DNA of 22,280 nucleotides, taken from positions 1-22,280 of the forward strand of contig NZ_CAJUBK010000044.1 of NCBI RefSeq assembly GCF_910584465.1, given 5' to 3'. Below the pieces are notes generated by a model. The model ran no database searches and was not told the DNA's origin. It saw nothing but the letters and a program-made list of their open reading frames with translations. The position numbers and the translations under genes are program-made. The stretch comes from an uncultured Oscillibacter sp. (GTDB lineage Bacteria; Bacillota; Clostridia; Oscillospirales; Oscillospiraceae). Each line of letters starts with the position of its first letter. Within the stretch, counting starts at the first letter, position 1. Shown piece by piece: positions 7,289 through 14,299 of the stretch.

Positions 7289-8587
7289 TCACTGCAGGAC
7301 CTTCCCGTCGAACAGCCCCCTTGCGGAGGCCACGATCTGCTCCCCGGCCCGGACGATCCGCTTGGAGTCCCCGTCCAGGCTGGGGTCCAGCTCCGGCGAG
7401 GGGACCACCAGCACGAAGGAGTCCGCGCTGTAGACCACCTCCACCGGCTTGAACCGGGCCTCCCGGCCCACCATGCAGTAGACGCCGGTCTTTGGCTCGG
7501 AGGCGGTCCCCCCCTCCCCGTCCAGGAAGGCCCGCTCGGCCCGGAGGGCCTCCCGGGGCACCCGGAGGCCGCTGATGCTCCCGGTGACGATCTCGGCCCT
7601 CTGCTGGCGCAGCAGCGTCAGGTCCTGGAGGTAGGCGCTCCCCCGGAGCACCACCACCACTCGGCCGTCCTCCCGGGCGCCGACGGACTGGATCTCCACC
7701 GGGAGATCCTGGTCCACCCCCTTGGAGAAGCGCAGCTGCAGGGCCTCCCCGCTCCGCAGGGACCGCTCCCGCTCCTGGAGGGCCATGGCGTCCTCCACGG
7801 ACACCGCCGCGGCGTACCACCACGTGTCCCCCAGCACCAGCTTCCCCACCCGGGAGCTGAGGGAGGGGTCCGCCGTCAGGGCGGAGAGCTGGGAGGGCGT
7901 CACGCTGTCCAGCAGCGCCGGGGTCAGGACGGACTCGAAGCCGTCCACCTCGGCGGAGTAGAGCCCCGCCTCCGGCGCCGTGATGCGCCGGACGGAGCCC
8001 TCCGCCTGGGCGCGCAGGGCCAGGAGCTGGGCCCCCAGGTCCTGCAGCTGGAGGGCGATGTCCCCGCTCCCGGCGTCGCTGTAGTCCCGCTTGAGGACCA
8101 GGGCGCGGAGCTCCAGAGCGGTGCTCTCCGCGTCGTACAGCCGGTCCGCCGCCAGGAAGCGGCGGTACTCCAGCACGTCCTGGGCGATCTGGGCGTCCAG
8201 CTTCCGGGTGGTCTCCGCCGCCAGGGCCAGGTCCTGGGCGTATTGGAGCTGTTCCACCCGGTCCTCCAGGCTCTCGATCTCCGCCTGGCGGTCCAGGGAC
8301 GCCTGGTCCGCGTAGACCGCGGCCACGGTCCCGCCGGCGGCCACCCGCTCGCCCTCGGCGCGCTGGATGCGGAGCAGGCCGGCGCTGTCGTCGTCCAGCA
8401 CCCGCTCCTCCCGGACCACGAAGCCCGTCAGCTCCACCGTGGTCTCCACCTCATAGCGGTAGGCCAGGGTGATGGTCAGGGGGTCGTCCAGGTAATGGAA
8501 CCCTTGGATGGCGAAATAGCCCGCCACTCCCAGGAAGAGGGCGGCCATCAGCAGGGCCGTCCCCAGGCTTCTCTTTCTCTTTTTCAT
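7289..8587 (-). CDS. HlyD-like membrane-anchored periplasmic-adaptor-type protein
   Basis: 432 residues. A basic N-terminus (MKKRKR) and one membrane segment (about 9-28) are followed by a split biotinyl-lipoyl-like half (about 45-95, with FVVREERVL and GERVAAGGTVAAV), a helical hairpin (about 100-200), the second lipoyl part (SVRRITAPEAGLYS) and beta-rich C-terminal domains with an LRVPREALR segment typical of HlyD/RND adaptors. No transporter gene is adjacent. In Clostridia such adaptors recur directly before yggS-sepF, so a cell-envelope or division role is a fair but unproven inference. AGGAG lies 5-6 nt before the ATG. It starts 19 bp after hfq and is probably co-transcribed with it. Confidence 0.8.
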   Translation of the reverse strand: MKKRKRSLGTALLMAALFLGVAGYFAIQGFHYLDDPLTITLAYRYEVETTVELTGFVVREERVLDDDSAGLLRIQRAEGERVAAGGTVAAVYADQASLDRQAEIESLEDRVEQLQYAQDLALAAETTRKLDAQIAQDVLEYRRFLAADRLYDAESTALELRALVLKRDYSDAGSGDIALQLQDLGAQLLALRAQAEGSVRRITAPEAGLYSAEVDGFESVLTPALLDSVTPSQLSALTADPSLSSRVGKLVLGDTWWYAAAVSVEDAMALQERERSLRSGEALQLRFSKGVDQDLPVEIQSVGAREDGRVVVVLRGSAYLQDLTLLRQQRAEIVTGSISGLRVPREALRAERAFLDGEGGTASEPKTGVYCMVGREARFKPVEVVYSADSFVLVVPSPELDPSLDGDSKRIVRAGEQIVASARGLFDGKVLQ

Positions 8588-8606
8588 GGCGCTCCTATGT
8601 AGCCGC

Positions 8607-8834
8607 TCAGCCCTCCTCGGTCAAGGAGACCGGCCGGGTGGGGGCGATGGTAGAGATGGCGTGCTTGTAGATCACCTGCTGGCGCCCCTCGCTGTCCAAG
8701 ATGACCACGAAGGGGTCGAAGCCCGTGATGGTCCCCCGCATCTGGAAGCCGTTCATCAAGAACATGGTGACGGGCACCCGGTCCCGCTTGGCCCGGAGGA
8801 GGAAGAGGTCCTGTAGGTTCTGCTTGTTCTGCAT
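8607..8834 (-). CDS. hfq: RNA chaperone Hfq
   Basis: 75 residues from the ATG at 8834 (AGGAG about 9 nt upstream); the longer frame to 9008 runs through the leader and is rejected. Sm1 and Sm2 motifs are clear: LQDLFL (8-13, Gln8 of the proximal RNA face), VTMFLMNGFQMRGTITGFD (22-40) and the signature YKHAISTI (56-63). Hfq forms a hexameric ring that binds poly-U sRNA tails and A-rich mRNA. The C-terminal tail is very short, as in other Firmicutes Hfq proteins. Placement right after miaA is the widely conserved miaA-hfq pairing. A 118-bp leader with three possible hairpins separates it from miaA. Confidence 0.96.
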   Translation of the reverse strand: MQNKQNLQDLFLLRAKRDRVPVTMFLMNGFQMRGTITGFDPFVVILDSEGRQQVIYKHAISTIAPTRPVSLTEEG

Positions 8835-8864
8835 ATCGTCCGCTCCTTTTTCTTTTGTCCGCGT

Positions 8865-8925
8865 GCCTCGTGGAGAGGCGTTTGTGGATCGTTCAGCGAA
8901 ACGATGGTACTCGGCGCCTCCGGCG
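8865..8925 (-). promoter_or_regulatory. Hairpin-rich leader of hfq
   Basis: Three small stem-loops lie in the 118-bp miaA-hfq gap: GCCTC/GAGGC (8865-8879), ATCGTT/AACGAT (8888-8905) and CGCC/GGCG (8915-8925). This is the largest gap within the mutS-to-HAD run apart from promoter regions. No T-runs follow, so these are not obvious terminators, and no good promoter was seen in the gap. They could be processing sites or an Hfq-binding control element; this is inference. Confidence 0.35.
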
Positions 8926-8952
8926 GATCCCGGGCAGATCGTTTGCCAGTTC

Positions 8953-9897
8953 CTAGGATACCCCCGTGTCCAGGAGGATTCCCGTCGAAACTTGTAGGGC
9001 CCGGGCAAGATCCCGCTCTTTTTCCCAAAAGACCCAGTGGATGGCCGGATCCCGCCGCAGCCAGGTCAGCTGCCGCTTGGCGTACTGCCGGGAGCGGAGC
9101 TTCACCTCCGCCAGGGCCTCCGCCTCCGAGACGGTCCCGTCCAGCACGCCCAGGAGCTCCTTATACCCGATGGCCTGGAGGGCCGTGGCCTCCCGGGGCA
9201 GGCCCCGCGCCAGCAGGGCGCGGACCTCGTCCAGCAGCCCCGCCTCCGACATCCGGTCCACCCGCCGGTCGATGAGGGCCTTCATGTCCTCCCGGTCCCG
9301 GAACTGGAGGCCGATCTTCACGGCGTCATACCGGGGCGGCAGGGCGCGGGTGGCCTCGTTGTGGGCGGTGATGGTCCGCCCGGTCTCCCGGTAGACCTCC
9401 AGCGCCCGGACGATCCGCTTCTCGTCCGCCGGGTGGAGGCGCTGCGCCGCCTGGGGGTCCACCTGCCGCAGCTCTGCCAGCAGCGGGGCGATGCCCTCCG
9501 CCGCCAGGCGCCGCTCCAGCTCCGCCCGGACCGCGCCCCCGGCCTGGCCCGGCGCGAAGCCGTGGCCCCGGACCACCGCGTCGACCCACAGCCCGGTGCC
9601 GCCCACCAGGATGGGCAGCTTCCCCCGGGCCAGGATGCCGTCCACGATGGGGATGGCCTCCTGCGCATAGCGGGCGGCGGACCAGCGCTCCGCCGGATCC
9701 GCCACGGCGATCATATGGTGGGGCACGCCGTCCATCTCCGCCTCGGTGGGGGCGGCGGTGCCGATGGTCATGCCCTTGTAGATCTGCATGGAGTCGGCGG
9801 AGACGACCTCGCCGCGGAAGCGCTTGGCCAGCAGGACGCCCAGGGCGGTCTTGCCGCAGGCGGTGGGGCCCAGGACGCAGACGATCTTCGCCGCCAT
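8953..9897 (-). CDS. miaA: tRNA dimethylallyltransferase MiaA
   Basis: 314 residues. P-loop GPTACGKT (10-17), followed by SADSMQIYKGM and a GTAAPT..E segment, then the DGILARGKLPILVGGTGLW region typical of MiaA. It transfers a dimethylallyl group to N6 of A37 in tRNAs reading UNN codons, the substrate that MiaB later methylthiolates; miaB is in the same window. The start overlaps the stop of the upstream flavodoxin-fold gene by one base (TGATG), so translation is probably coupled. The much longer frame extending to 10149 is a high-GC artefact over the neighbouring gene. Confidence 0.96.
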   Translation of the reverse strand: MAAKIVCVLGPTACGKTALGVLLAKRFRGEVVSADSMQIYKGMTIGTAAPTEAEMDGVPHHMIAVADPAERWSAARYAQEAIPIVDGILARGKLPILVGGTGLWVDAVVRGHGFAPGQAGGAVRAELERRLAAEGIAPLLAELRQVDPQAAQRLHPADEKRIVRALEVYRETGRTITAHNEATRALPPRYDAVKIGLQFRDREDMKALIDRRVDRMSEAGLLDEVRALLARGLPREATALQAIGYKELLGVLDGTVSEAEALAEVKLRSRQYAKRQLTWLRRDPAIHWVFWEKERDLARALQVSTGILLDTGVS

Positions 9898-10487
9898 CAG
9901 AACGAGAGCCCCAGGGCCCGGGCCCGGGCGCAGGCGGAGGCCAGGATCTGCGGCGCGTCCTCCGGGGCCAGGTCCAGGCCCCCGGCGAAGACATAGTCGA
10001 ACCGGGGGATGCCGCACATGGCGGCCAGCTGCTCCCAGTGGAGGGGGCCCAGGCTTTGGGGCCCCTCCCGGTCGCCGCCGGTGGTGAGGTAGGCCAGCCG
10101 GGCGGCCTTGCAGTCGCCGTGGCAGCCGTCGGCCTCGTAGTGGTAGCACAGGCCGCAGACGGAGACGTGCTCGATGTAGATCCGCATGACCGCGGGGAAG
10201 CTCAGGTCCCAGAGGGGCGCCGCCGCCACGATGGCGTCCGCCCTTCGGAACTGCCGGGCCAGGTCGAACACCGGCGCGTCGAAGGCCCCGACGGACGCCA
10301 GGGCGTCCCGCTCGTCCAGGGCGGGGGGGAGGAAGGGCCTCAGGTCCAGGGCCTCCAAAGAGACCGTCTCGACCGCCGCCTCCGGGTGTCCCTCCCGGAA
10401 GGCGGAGAGGAAGGCGTCCGCCAGGGCGCGGGTGCGGGACCCGGGGCCCCGCTGGCTGATGCAGCCGTCGATGAATAAAAGTTCCAT
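9897..10487 (-). CDS. Flavodoxin-fold NAD(P)H-dependent oxidoreductase (quinone/azo-reductase-like)
   Basis: 196 residues. The N-terminus (LLFIDGCISQRGPGSRTRALADAF) places an FMN-phosphate loop after the first strand. ADAIVAAAPLWDLSFPAVMRIYIEHV is the characteristic flavodoxin_2/azoreductase motif that follows a P-[LMW]-x-x substrate loop. A cysteine-rich insert (CGLCYHYEADGCHGDC, about 112-127) is notable and could bind metal or form disulfides; I do not know a role for it. The gene begins 1 bp after the DUF6440 stop, with GAGGAG of that gene's end as its ribosome site, and overlaps miaA by one base, so the three are tightly coupled. Confidence 0.82.
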   Translation of the reverse strand: MELLFIDGCISQRGPGSRTRALADAFLSAFREGHPEAAVETVSLEALDLRPFLPPALDERDALASVGAFDAPVFDLARQFRRADAIVAAAPLWDLSFPAVMRIYIEHVSVCGLCYHYEADGCHGDCKAARLAYLTTGGDREGPQSLGPLHWEQLAAMCGIPRFDYVFAGGLDLAPEDAPQILASACARARALGLSF

Positions 10488-10488
10488 G

Positions 10489-10683
10489 TCACTCCTCGTC
10501 GGATACGGTGGTGATGATGGGCCTGCCCTCCCGGTCCAGGAGGGGCGTCAGGCCTCCGGCCCCGGCGGCTTGGAAAAAGAGGTAGTTGACCCCCGTTTCC
10601 CGGTCTACCAGGATAAAGGCGGTGCCCGGCGCGTTGGAGGGGGCGGGCCGGATGATGAACCGGGTCTCCTTCTTCTTGAACAT
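10489..10683 (-). CDS. Small DUF6440-family protein
   Basis: 64 residues. The pattern ILVDRETGVNYLF followed by GGLTPLLDREGRP matches what I recall of the DUF6440 family, short Firmicutes proteins of unknown function. No membrane segment, signal peptide or cysteine is seen, and the N-terminus is basic. It lies 9 bp after mutL and 1 bp before the flavodoxin-fold gene, so it is an operon member rather than a chance ORF. The ATG is preceded by AGGAGG. The family call is from memory of the motif and is moderately sure; function is unknown. Confidence 0.75.
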   Translation of the reverse strand: MFKKKETRFIIRPAPSNAPGTAFILVDRETGVNYLFFQAAGAGGLTPLLDREGRPIITTVSDEE

Positions 10684-10692
10684 ACCGTCCTC

Positions 10693-12606
10693 CTATGTCC
10701 GCTTGAACATCTTCTCAAGCTCGTACCTGGTCAGCTTCACCGCCACGGGCCGTCCGTGGGGGCAGAAGCGGACCTGGCCGCTCTGCACCTTGTCCACCAG
10801 GACCCGCAGCTCCGCCGGGTCGCTCTTCCAGCCGCCCTTGATCGCGGCCTTGCAGGCCATGGTGTGGAGCAGGCCCTCCCGCCGCTCGGCGGGGGAGCGG
10901 CCTTGGCGGAGCTTGGCGGCGATCTCCTCCAGCGTGGCCGTCACGTCCCCGGCGTCGATGTCCGCCGGGACCTCCCGGACCAGTACGGCCCCGCCGCCGA
11001 AGTCCTCGCAGGTGAAGCCGAAGGACTCCAGCAGGGGCAGGTGCTCCAGGAGGAGGGCGCTGTCCTCCCGCCCCAGCTCCACGGCGGCGGGGGTCAGGAG
11101 GGCCTGGCGCATGGGGGGCTCCAGGGCCGCTTCCAGGCGGTCGAAGTTGATCCGCTCGTGGGCGGCGTGCTTGTCCACCAGCCAGACGTCCCCGCCCTCG
11201 CTCTCGCAGACGATATAGGTCCGGAGCACCTCCCCGGCGATCCGCCAGGGGGCCTCTTTGCGGGGCTCCAGGGCCTCCTGCCCCGGCACCTCCGCCTTTT
11301 TCGGGGGGATGGCCGGGACGGAGGGCCGGGGCCCTCCCTCGGACCGGGGGCCCTCCGCCGTTTTCGCGGCCGGGGCGGGCCTGGGGGACGCCGGCCGCGG
11401 GGCCTGCGGCGGCGCATCCCCCCGCAGGAGCGGCGAGGGCCGGGGGCCCAGGAGCTCCGGCGCGCTGTCCGAGAGCCTGGGGCCCTTCCGCTCCGTGTCC
11501 CAGGTGCGCGGGCGCTCCGGCGGCCTGGCCCCCTGCTCCCGATAGGTCTTGGCGTCCATGCTCCGGAAAAAGTCCTCCCGCGGGGCGGGGGCCGTCCCGC
11601 CGGCCGGGACCGCGCCGCCCCTGGCTTCCAGGCAGTCCAGCACGGTGTGGTAGACCGCGTCGAAGACCGCCTTCTCCTGGGCGAACTTCACCACGGTCTT
11701 GGCGGGGTGGACGTTCACGTCCACCCGGTCCACCGGCAGCTCTACCGCCAGCACGCAGCCGGGGAACTTCCCCTTCATGATCTGGTTGCGGTAGGCCTCC
11801 TCCAGCGCCGCTGTCAGCAGCGGGGACTTGATGAACCGCCCGTTGACGAAGAACACCTGCATGGACCGGGAGCCCCGGCCCTGGAGGGGCTGGGTGATGA
11901 AGCCCCGCACGTGGACGTCCCCGCCCCGGCCCTCCGCCGGGAGCAGGCTCCGGGCGAAGTCCCGGCCCAGGGCCGCGTAGACGGCGGAGTCCAGCCGCCC
12001 GTCGCCGGGGGTGTGGAGGGCCTCCGCGCCGTCCTTGATGAATTTGAAGGAGATGTCCGGATGGGACAGGGCCAGGTGCTGCACGAGGCCGCCCACCGCC
12101 GCCGTCTCGGCGCTGTCCTTCTTCATGAACTTCAGCCGGGCCGGGGTGTTGTAGAACAGGTCCCGGACCAGGATGGTCGTCCCCTCCGGCGCGCCGGTCT
12201 CCTCCACCTGGCCGGGCACGCCGCCCTCCAGGCGGAGCGCCGCTCCGGCGGCGTCCTCCCGCCGCCGGGTGCGGATGTCCACCCGGCTGACGGCGCAGAT
12301 CGCCGCCAGGGCCTCCCCCCGGAAGCCCAGGGTGCCGATCCTCCCCAGGTCCTCCGGGGAGCGGAGCTTGCTGGTGGCGTGGCGCAGGAAGGCGGTGGGC
12401 AGCTCGGCGGCGGCGATGCCGCAGCCGTTGTCGCTGACCCGGATCAGGCCCATGCCGCCCCGGCGGAGCTCCGTCACGATGGCGGAGCTCCCGGCGTCGA
12501 TGGCGTTCTCCACCAGCTCCTTGACCACGCTGGCGGGGCGTTCCACCACCTCGCCGGCGGCGATCAGGTCCGCCACGTGGGAGGCGAGCTGTCGTATCTC
12601 GGGCAT
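10693..12606 (-). CDS. mutL: DNA mismatch repair protein MutL
   Basis: 637 residues. GHKL ATPase motifs: Glu30 and Asn34 in VVKELVENAIDAG, DNGCGI (59-64), ATSKL, GFRGEALAAI. A Pro/Ala-rich linker (about 330-440) leads to the C-terminal dimerisation/endonuclease domain. The zinc/endonuclease motifs are DKHAAHERINFD (about 477-488), ACKAAIKGG and CPHGRP (about 614). The motif DQHA-x2-E-x4-E of nicking MutL proteins appears with Lys for Gln and Asp for the last Glu. MutL couples MutS mismatch recognition to strand incision; mutS is two genes upstream. The ribosome site AAGGAGGGG precedes the ATG by about 6 nt. Confidence 0.97.
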   Translation of the reverse strand: MPEIRQLASHVADLIAAGEVVERPASVVKELVENAIDAGSSAIVTELRRGGMGLIRVSDNGCGIAAAELPTAFLRHATSKLRSPEDLGRIGTLGFRGEALAAICAVSRVDIRTRRREDAAGAALRLEGGVPGQVEETGAPEGTTILVRDLFYNTPARLKFMKKDSAETAAVGGLVQHLALSHPDISFKFIKDGAEALHTPGDGRLDSAVYAALGRDFARSLLPAEGRGGDVHVRGFITQPLQGRGSRSMQVFFVNGRFIKSPLLTAALEEAYRNQIMKGKFPGCVLAVELPVDRVDVNVHPAKTVVKFAQEKAVFDAVYHTVLDCLEARGGAVPAGGTAPAPREDFFRSMDAKTYREQGARPPERPRTWDTERKGPRLSDSAPELLGPRPSPLLRGDAPPQAPRPASPRPAPAAKTAEGPRSEGGPRPSVPAIPPKKAEVPGQEALEPRKEAPWRIAGEVLRTYIVCESEGGDVWLVDKHAAHERINFDRLEAALEPPMRQALLTPAAVELGREDSALLLEHLPLLESFGFTCEDFGGGAVLVREVPADIDAGDVTATLEEIAAKLRQGRSPAERREGLLHTMACKAAIKGGWKSDPAELRVLVDKVQSGQVRFCPHGRPVAVKLTRYELEKMFKRT

Positions 12607-12639
12607 CGGGGCCCCTCCTTTCCGGGATGCAACGGGCCG

Positions 12640-13551
12640 TCAAAGCAGCAGCGCCGCCACGACGGGGATGGTGACGATGGAAGCAAGCGTGGACACGAAG
12701 GTGATCTGGGCCATGCACTCGGCGTCCCCGCCGTGCTCCATGCAGAGCATGGAGCCGTTCACCGCCGTGGGCATCCCCATCTCGATGACGGCCACGCGCA
12801 AAAGCAGCTCCCCGGCCCCCAGGGCGCGGAGGAGGGGGAAGAGGGCCACCGGCATGGCCAGTAGCCGCACCGCCGTCAAGATCCACAGCCGGGGGGAGGT
12901 GAACATGGCCCCCAGCGGCAGCCCCGCCAGCAAAGAGCCTACGAACAGCAGCGACAGCGGCACCGTGATGCTCCCCACGAACTCCAGCGCCTCCCCGACG
13001 ATCGCCGGGGGGCGGAGGCGGCTCAGGGCCAGGATCAGCGCCAGCAGGGCGGCCACGGCCGCAGGGGAGAACATCTGCCGGAGGCTGAAGCGCTTCGCCC
13101 CGGTGAGCATCAGCGGCCCCAGGGTGAAGGCCATCAGGTTGAAGGGCAGGACCAAGATCACGGCGTAGATCAGCGCCTCCGGCCCGAAGAGGGCCACCGC
13201 CACCGGATAGCCGATGAAGCCCACGTTCCCGAAGACCAGGGTGAAGCGCCAGACGCCCTTTTGTCCCGGCGTGCCCCCCAGCAGCGGCGGCACGAGCAGG
13301 GCGAAGGCGAACTCCAGCAGGTAGAACACCGCCGCCACGCCCAGCATCCCCAGCACCACGGAGCGCTCCGGCAGCTCGCTGCCGGTGCTGACGGTCCCCA
13401 GGATCATGGCGGGCAGGGTCACGTCCAGCAGCAGCTTGGAGATCTTCTTATCCACCTCGGCCCCCAGGATGCCCAGGCGGTCCGCGGCGTACCCCGCGCA
13501 GATGGCGAAGAGGAGCACCAGCATCTCCGAGAGCGTATCGAAAAAATCCAT
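12640..13551 (-). CDS. AEC (auxin efflux carrier) family transporter
   Basis: 303 residues, almost entirely hydrophobic, with about ten membrane segments in two halves. Family marks are CAGYAADRLGIL near the N-terminus (about 18-29), LLLDVTLPAMIL (about 40-51, the conserved P in the unwound helix) and FGNVGFIGYPVAVALFG (about 107-123). AEC proteins export organic anions or malate-like substrates; the substrate here is unknown. It lies between the CPBP protease gene and mutL with gaps of 37 and 33 bp, so it probably rides on the mut operon transcript, although it has no obvious functional link to repair. Confidence 0.88.
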   Translation of the reverse strand: MDFFDTLSEMLVLLFAICAGYAADRLGILGAEVDKKISKLLLDVTLPAMILGTVSTGSELPERSVVLGMLGVAAVFYLLEFAFALLVPPLLGGTPGQKGVWRFTLVFGNVGFIGYPVAVALFGPEALIYAVILVLPFNLMAFTLGPLMLTGAKRFSLRQMFSPAAVAALLALILALSRLRPPAIVGEALEFVGSITVPLSLLFVGSLLAGLPLGAMFTSPRLWILTAVRLLAMPVALFPLLRALGAGELLLRVAVIEMGMPTAVNGSMLCMEHGGDAECMAQITFVSTLASIVTIPVVAALLL

Positions 13552-13588
13552 GGGAAGATCCCTCCTCCGGGCGCGGCGCGCCCTGCCG

Positions 13589-14299
13589 TCATACCAGCCC
13601 CGACAGCACCGACAGGGCGTTCACCCCGGCGTGGAGGCCGATGGGGGCCCAGAGGGTCCCCGCGTGGTCATAGGCCCAGGCCAGCACCAGCCCGGGGATC
13701 AGATACTGCACCATCAGCAGGAAATAGGCCGGGTCCCGGCCCGCCACGGCGAACTGCCACACGTGGACCAGGGCGAAGAGGGCGCAGCTCACCGCGTAGG
13801 CCAGGAGGCGGCTGCGCTCCTTCAGCCCGCCGAAGACCAGCCCCCGGAAGAGGGTCTCCTCCACGAACGGGGCCAGGAAGACCACGATCAGCAGCGTCAT
13901 GTGGGGCGCGGCGCCGATCTGGGCGGAGATGGCGGAGTCGTTCCGGTTCCCCGCCCGGTCCGTCAGCAGCCCGCTCAGCCGGGAGGCCAGCTCACAAAGG
14001 CCGTAATAGGCCACGATGCCCACCGCGGCGGTCTTCACCGCCAGCGCGGGATCGTCCAGGAAGCGGCGGGTGGTCTTGGCCAGGAGGCTGCGGAAGAGGA
14101 CCGCCGTCACGGCGAAGAGGACGTAGTAATAGACGGCGCTGCCCAAGTCCTCCGGCACCCGCCGGCCCAGCAGCTCCCCCGCCAGGCGCAGGGCGGGCCC
14201 CGCCGCCAGAGGGAGGAGCAGCAGGTAGAGCACGAAGAACACGGTGCCGCAGGAGCGCTCCAGCCCCGTCAGGCCGGCGGACGCCTTTTTCTTAGCCAT
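13589..14299 (-). CDS. CPBP-family intramembrane glutamic endopeptidase
   Basis: 236 residues with several membrane helices. Active-site motifs of the CPBP (CAAX-processing/bacteriocin-processing, ABI) family are present: EETLFRGLVFG (Glu147, Glu148, Arg152), FALVHVWQF (His179) and GLHAGVNA (His223, Asn227). In bacteria these proteases are linked to bacteriocin self-immunity or membrane signalling; the role here is unknown. The start ATG lies within the last codons of mutS (8-bp overlap, 14292-14299), indicating coupled translation. Confidence 0.88.
   Translation of the reverse strand: MAKKKASAGLTGLERSCGTVFFVLYLLLLPLAAGPALRLAGELLGRRVPEDLGSAVYYYVLFAVTAVLFRSLLAKTTRRFLDDPALAVKTAAVGIVAYYGLCELASRLSGLLTDRAGNRNDSAISAQIGAAPHMTLLIVVFLAPFVEETLFRGLVFGGLKERSRLLAYAVSCALFALVHVWQFAVAGRDPAYFLLMVQYLIPGLVLAWAYDHAGTLWAPIGLHAGVNALSVLSGLV

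Noticed and set aside
8835..9008. 58-residue N-terminal extension of Hfq
   Set aside because: The ATG at 8834 has a good ribosome site and gives the normal Hfq length; the extension overlaps miaA and is not Hfq-like.
10186..12864. 892-codon open frame on the plus strand, and a 723-codon minus frame at 10715-12886
   Set aside because: Both are out-of-frame shadows of mutL and its neighbours with Gly/Pro/Arg-biased content. MutL itself shows every expected motif.
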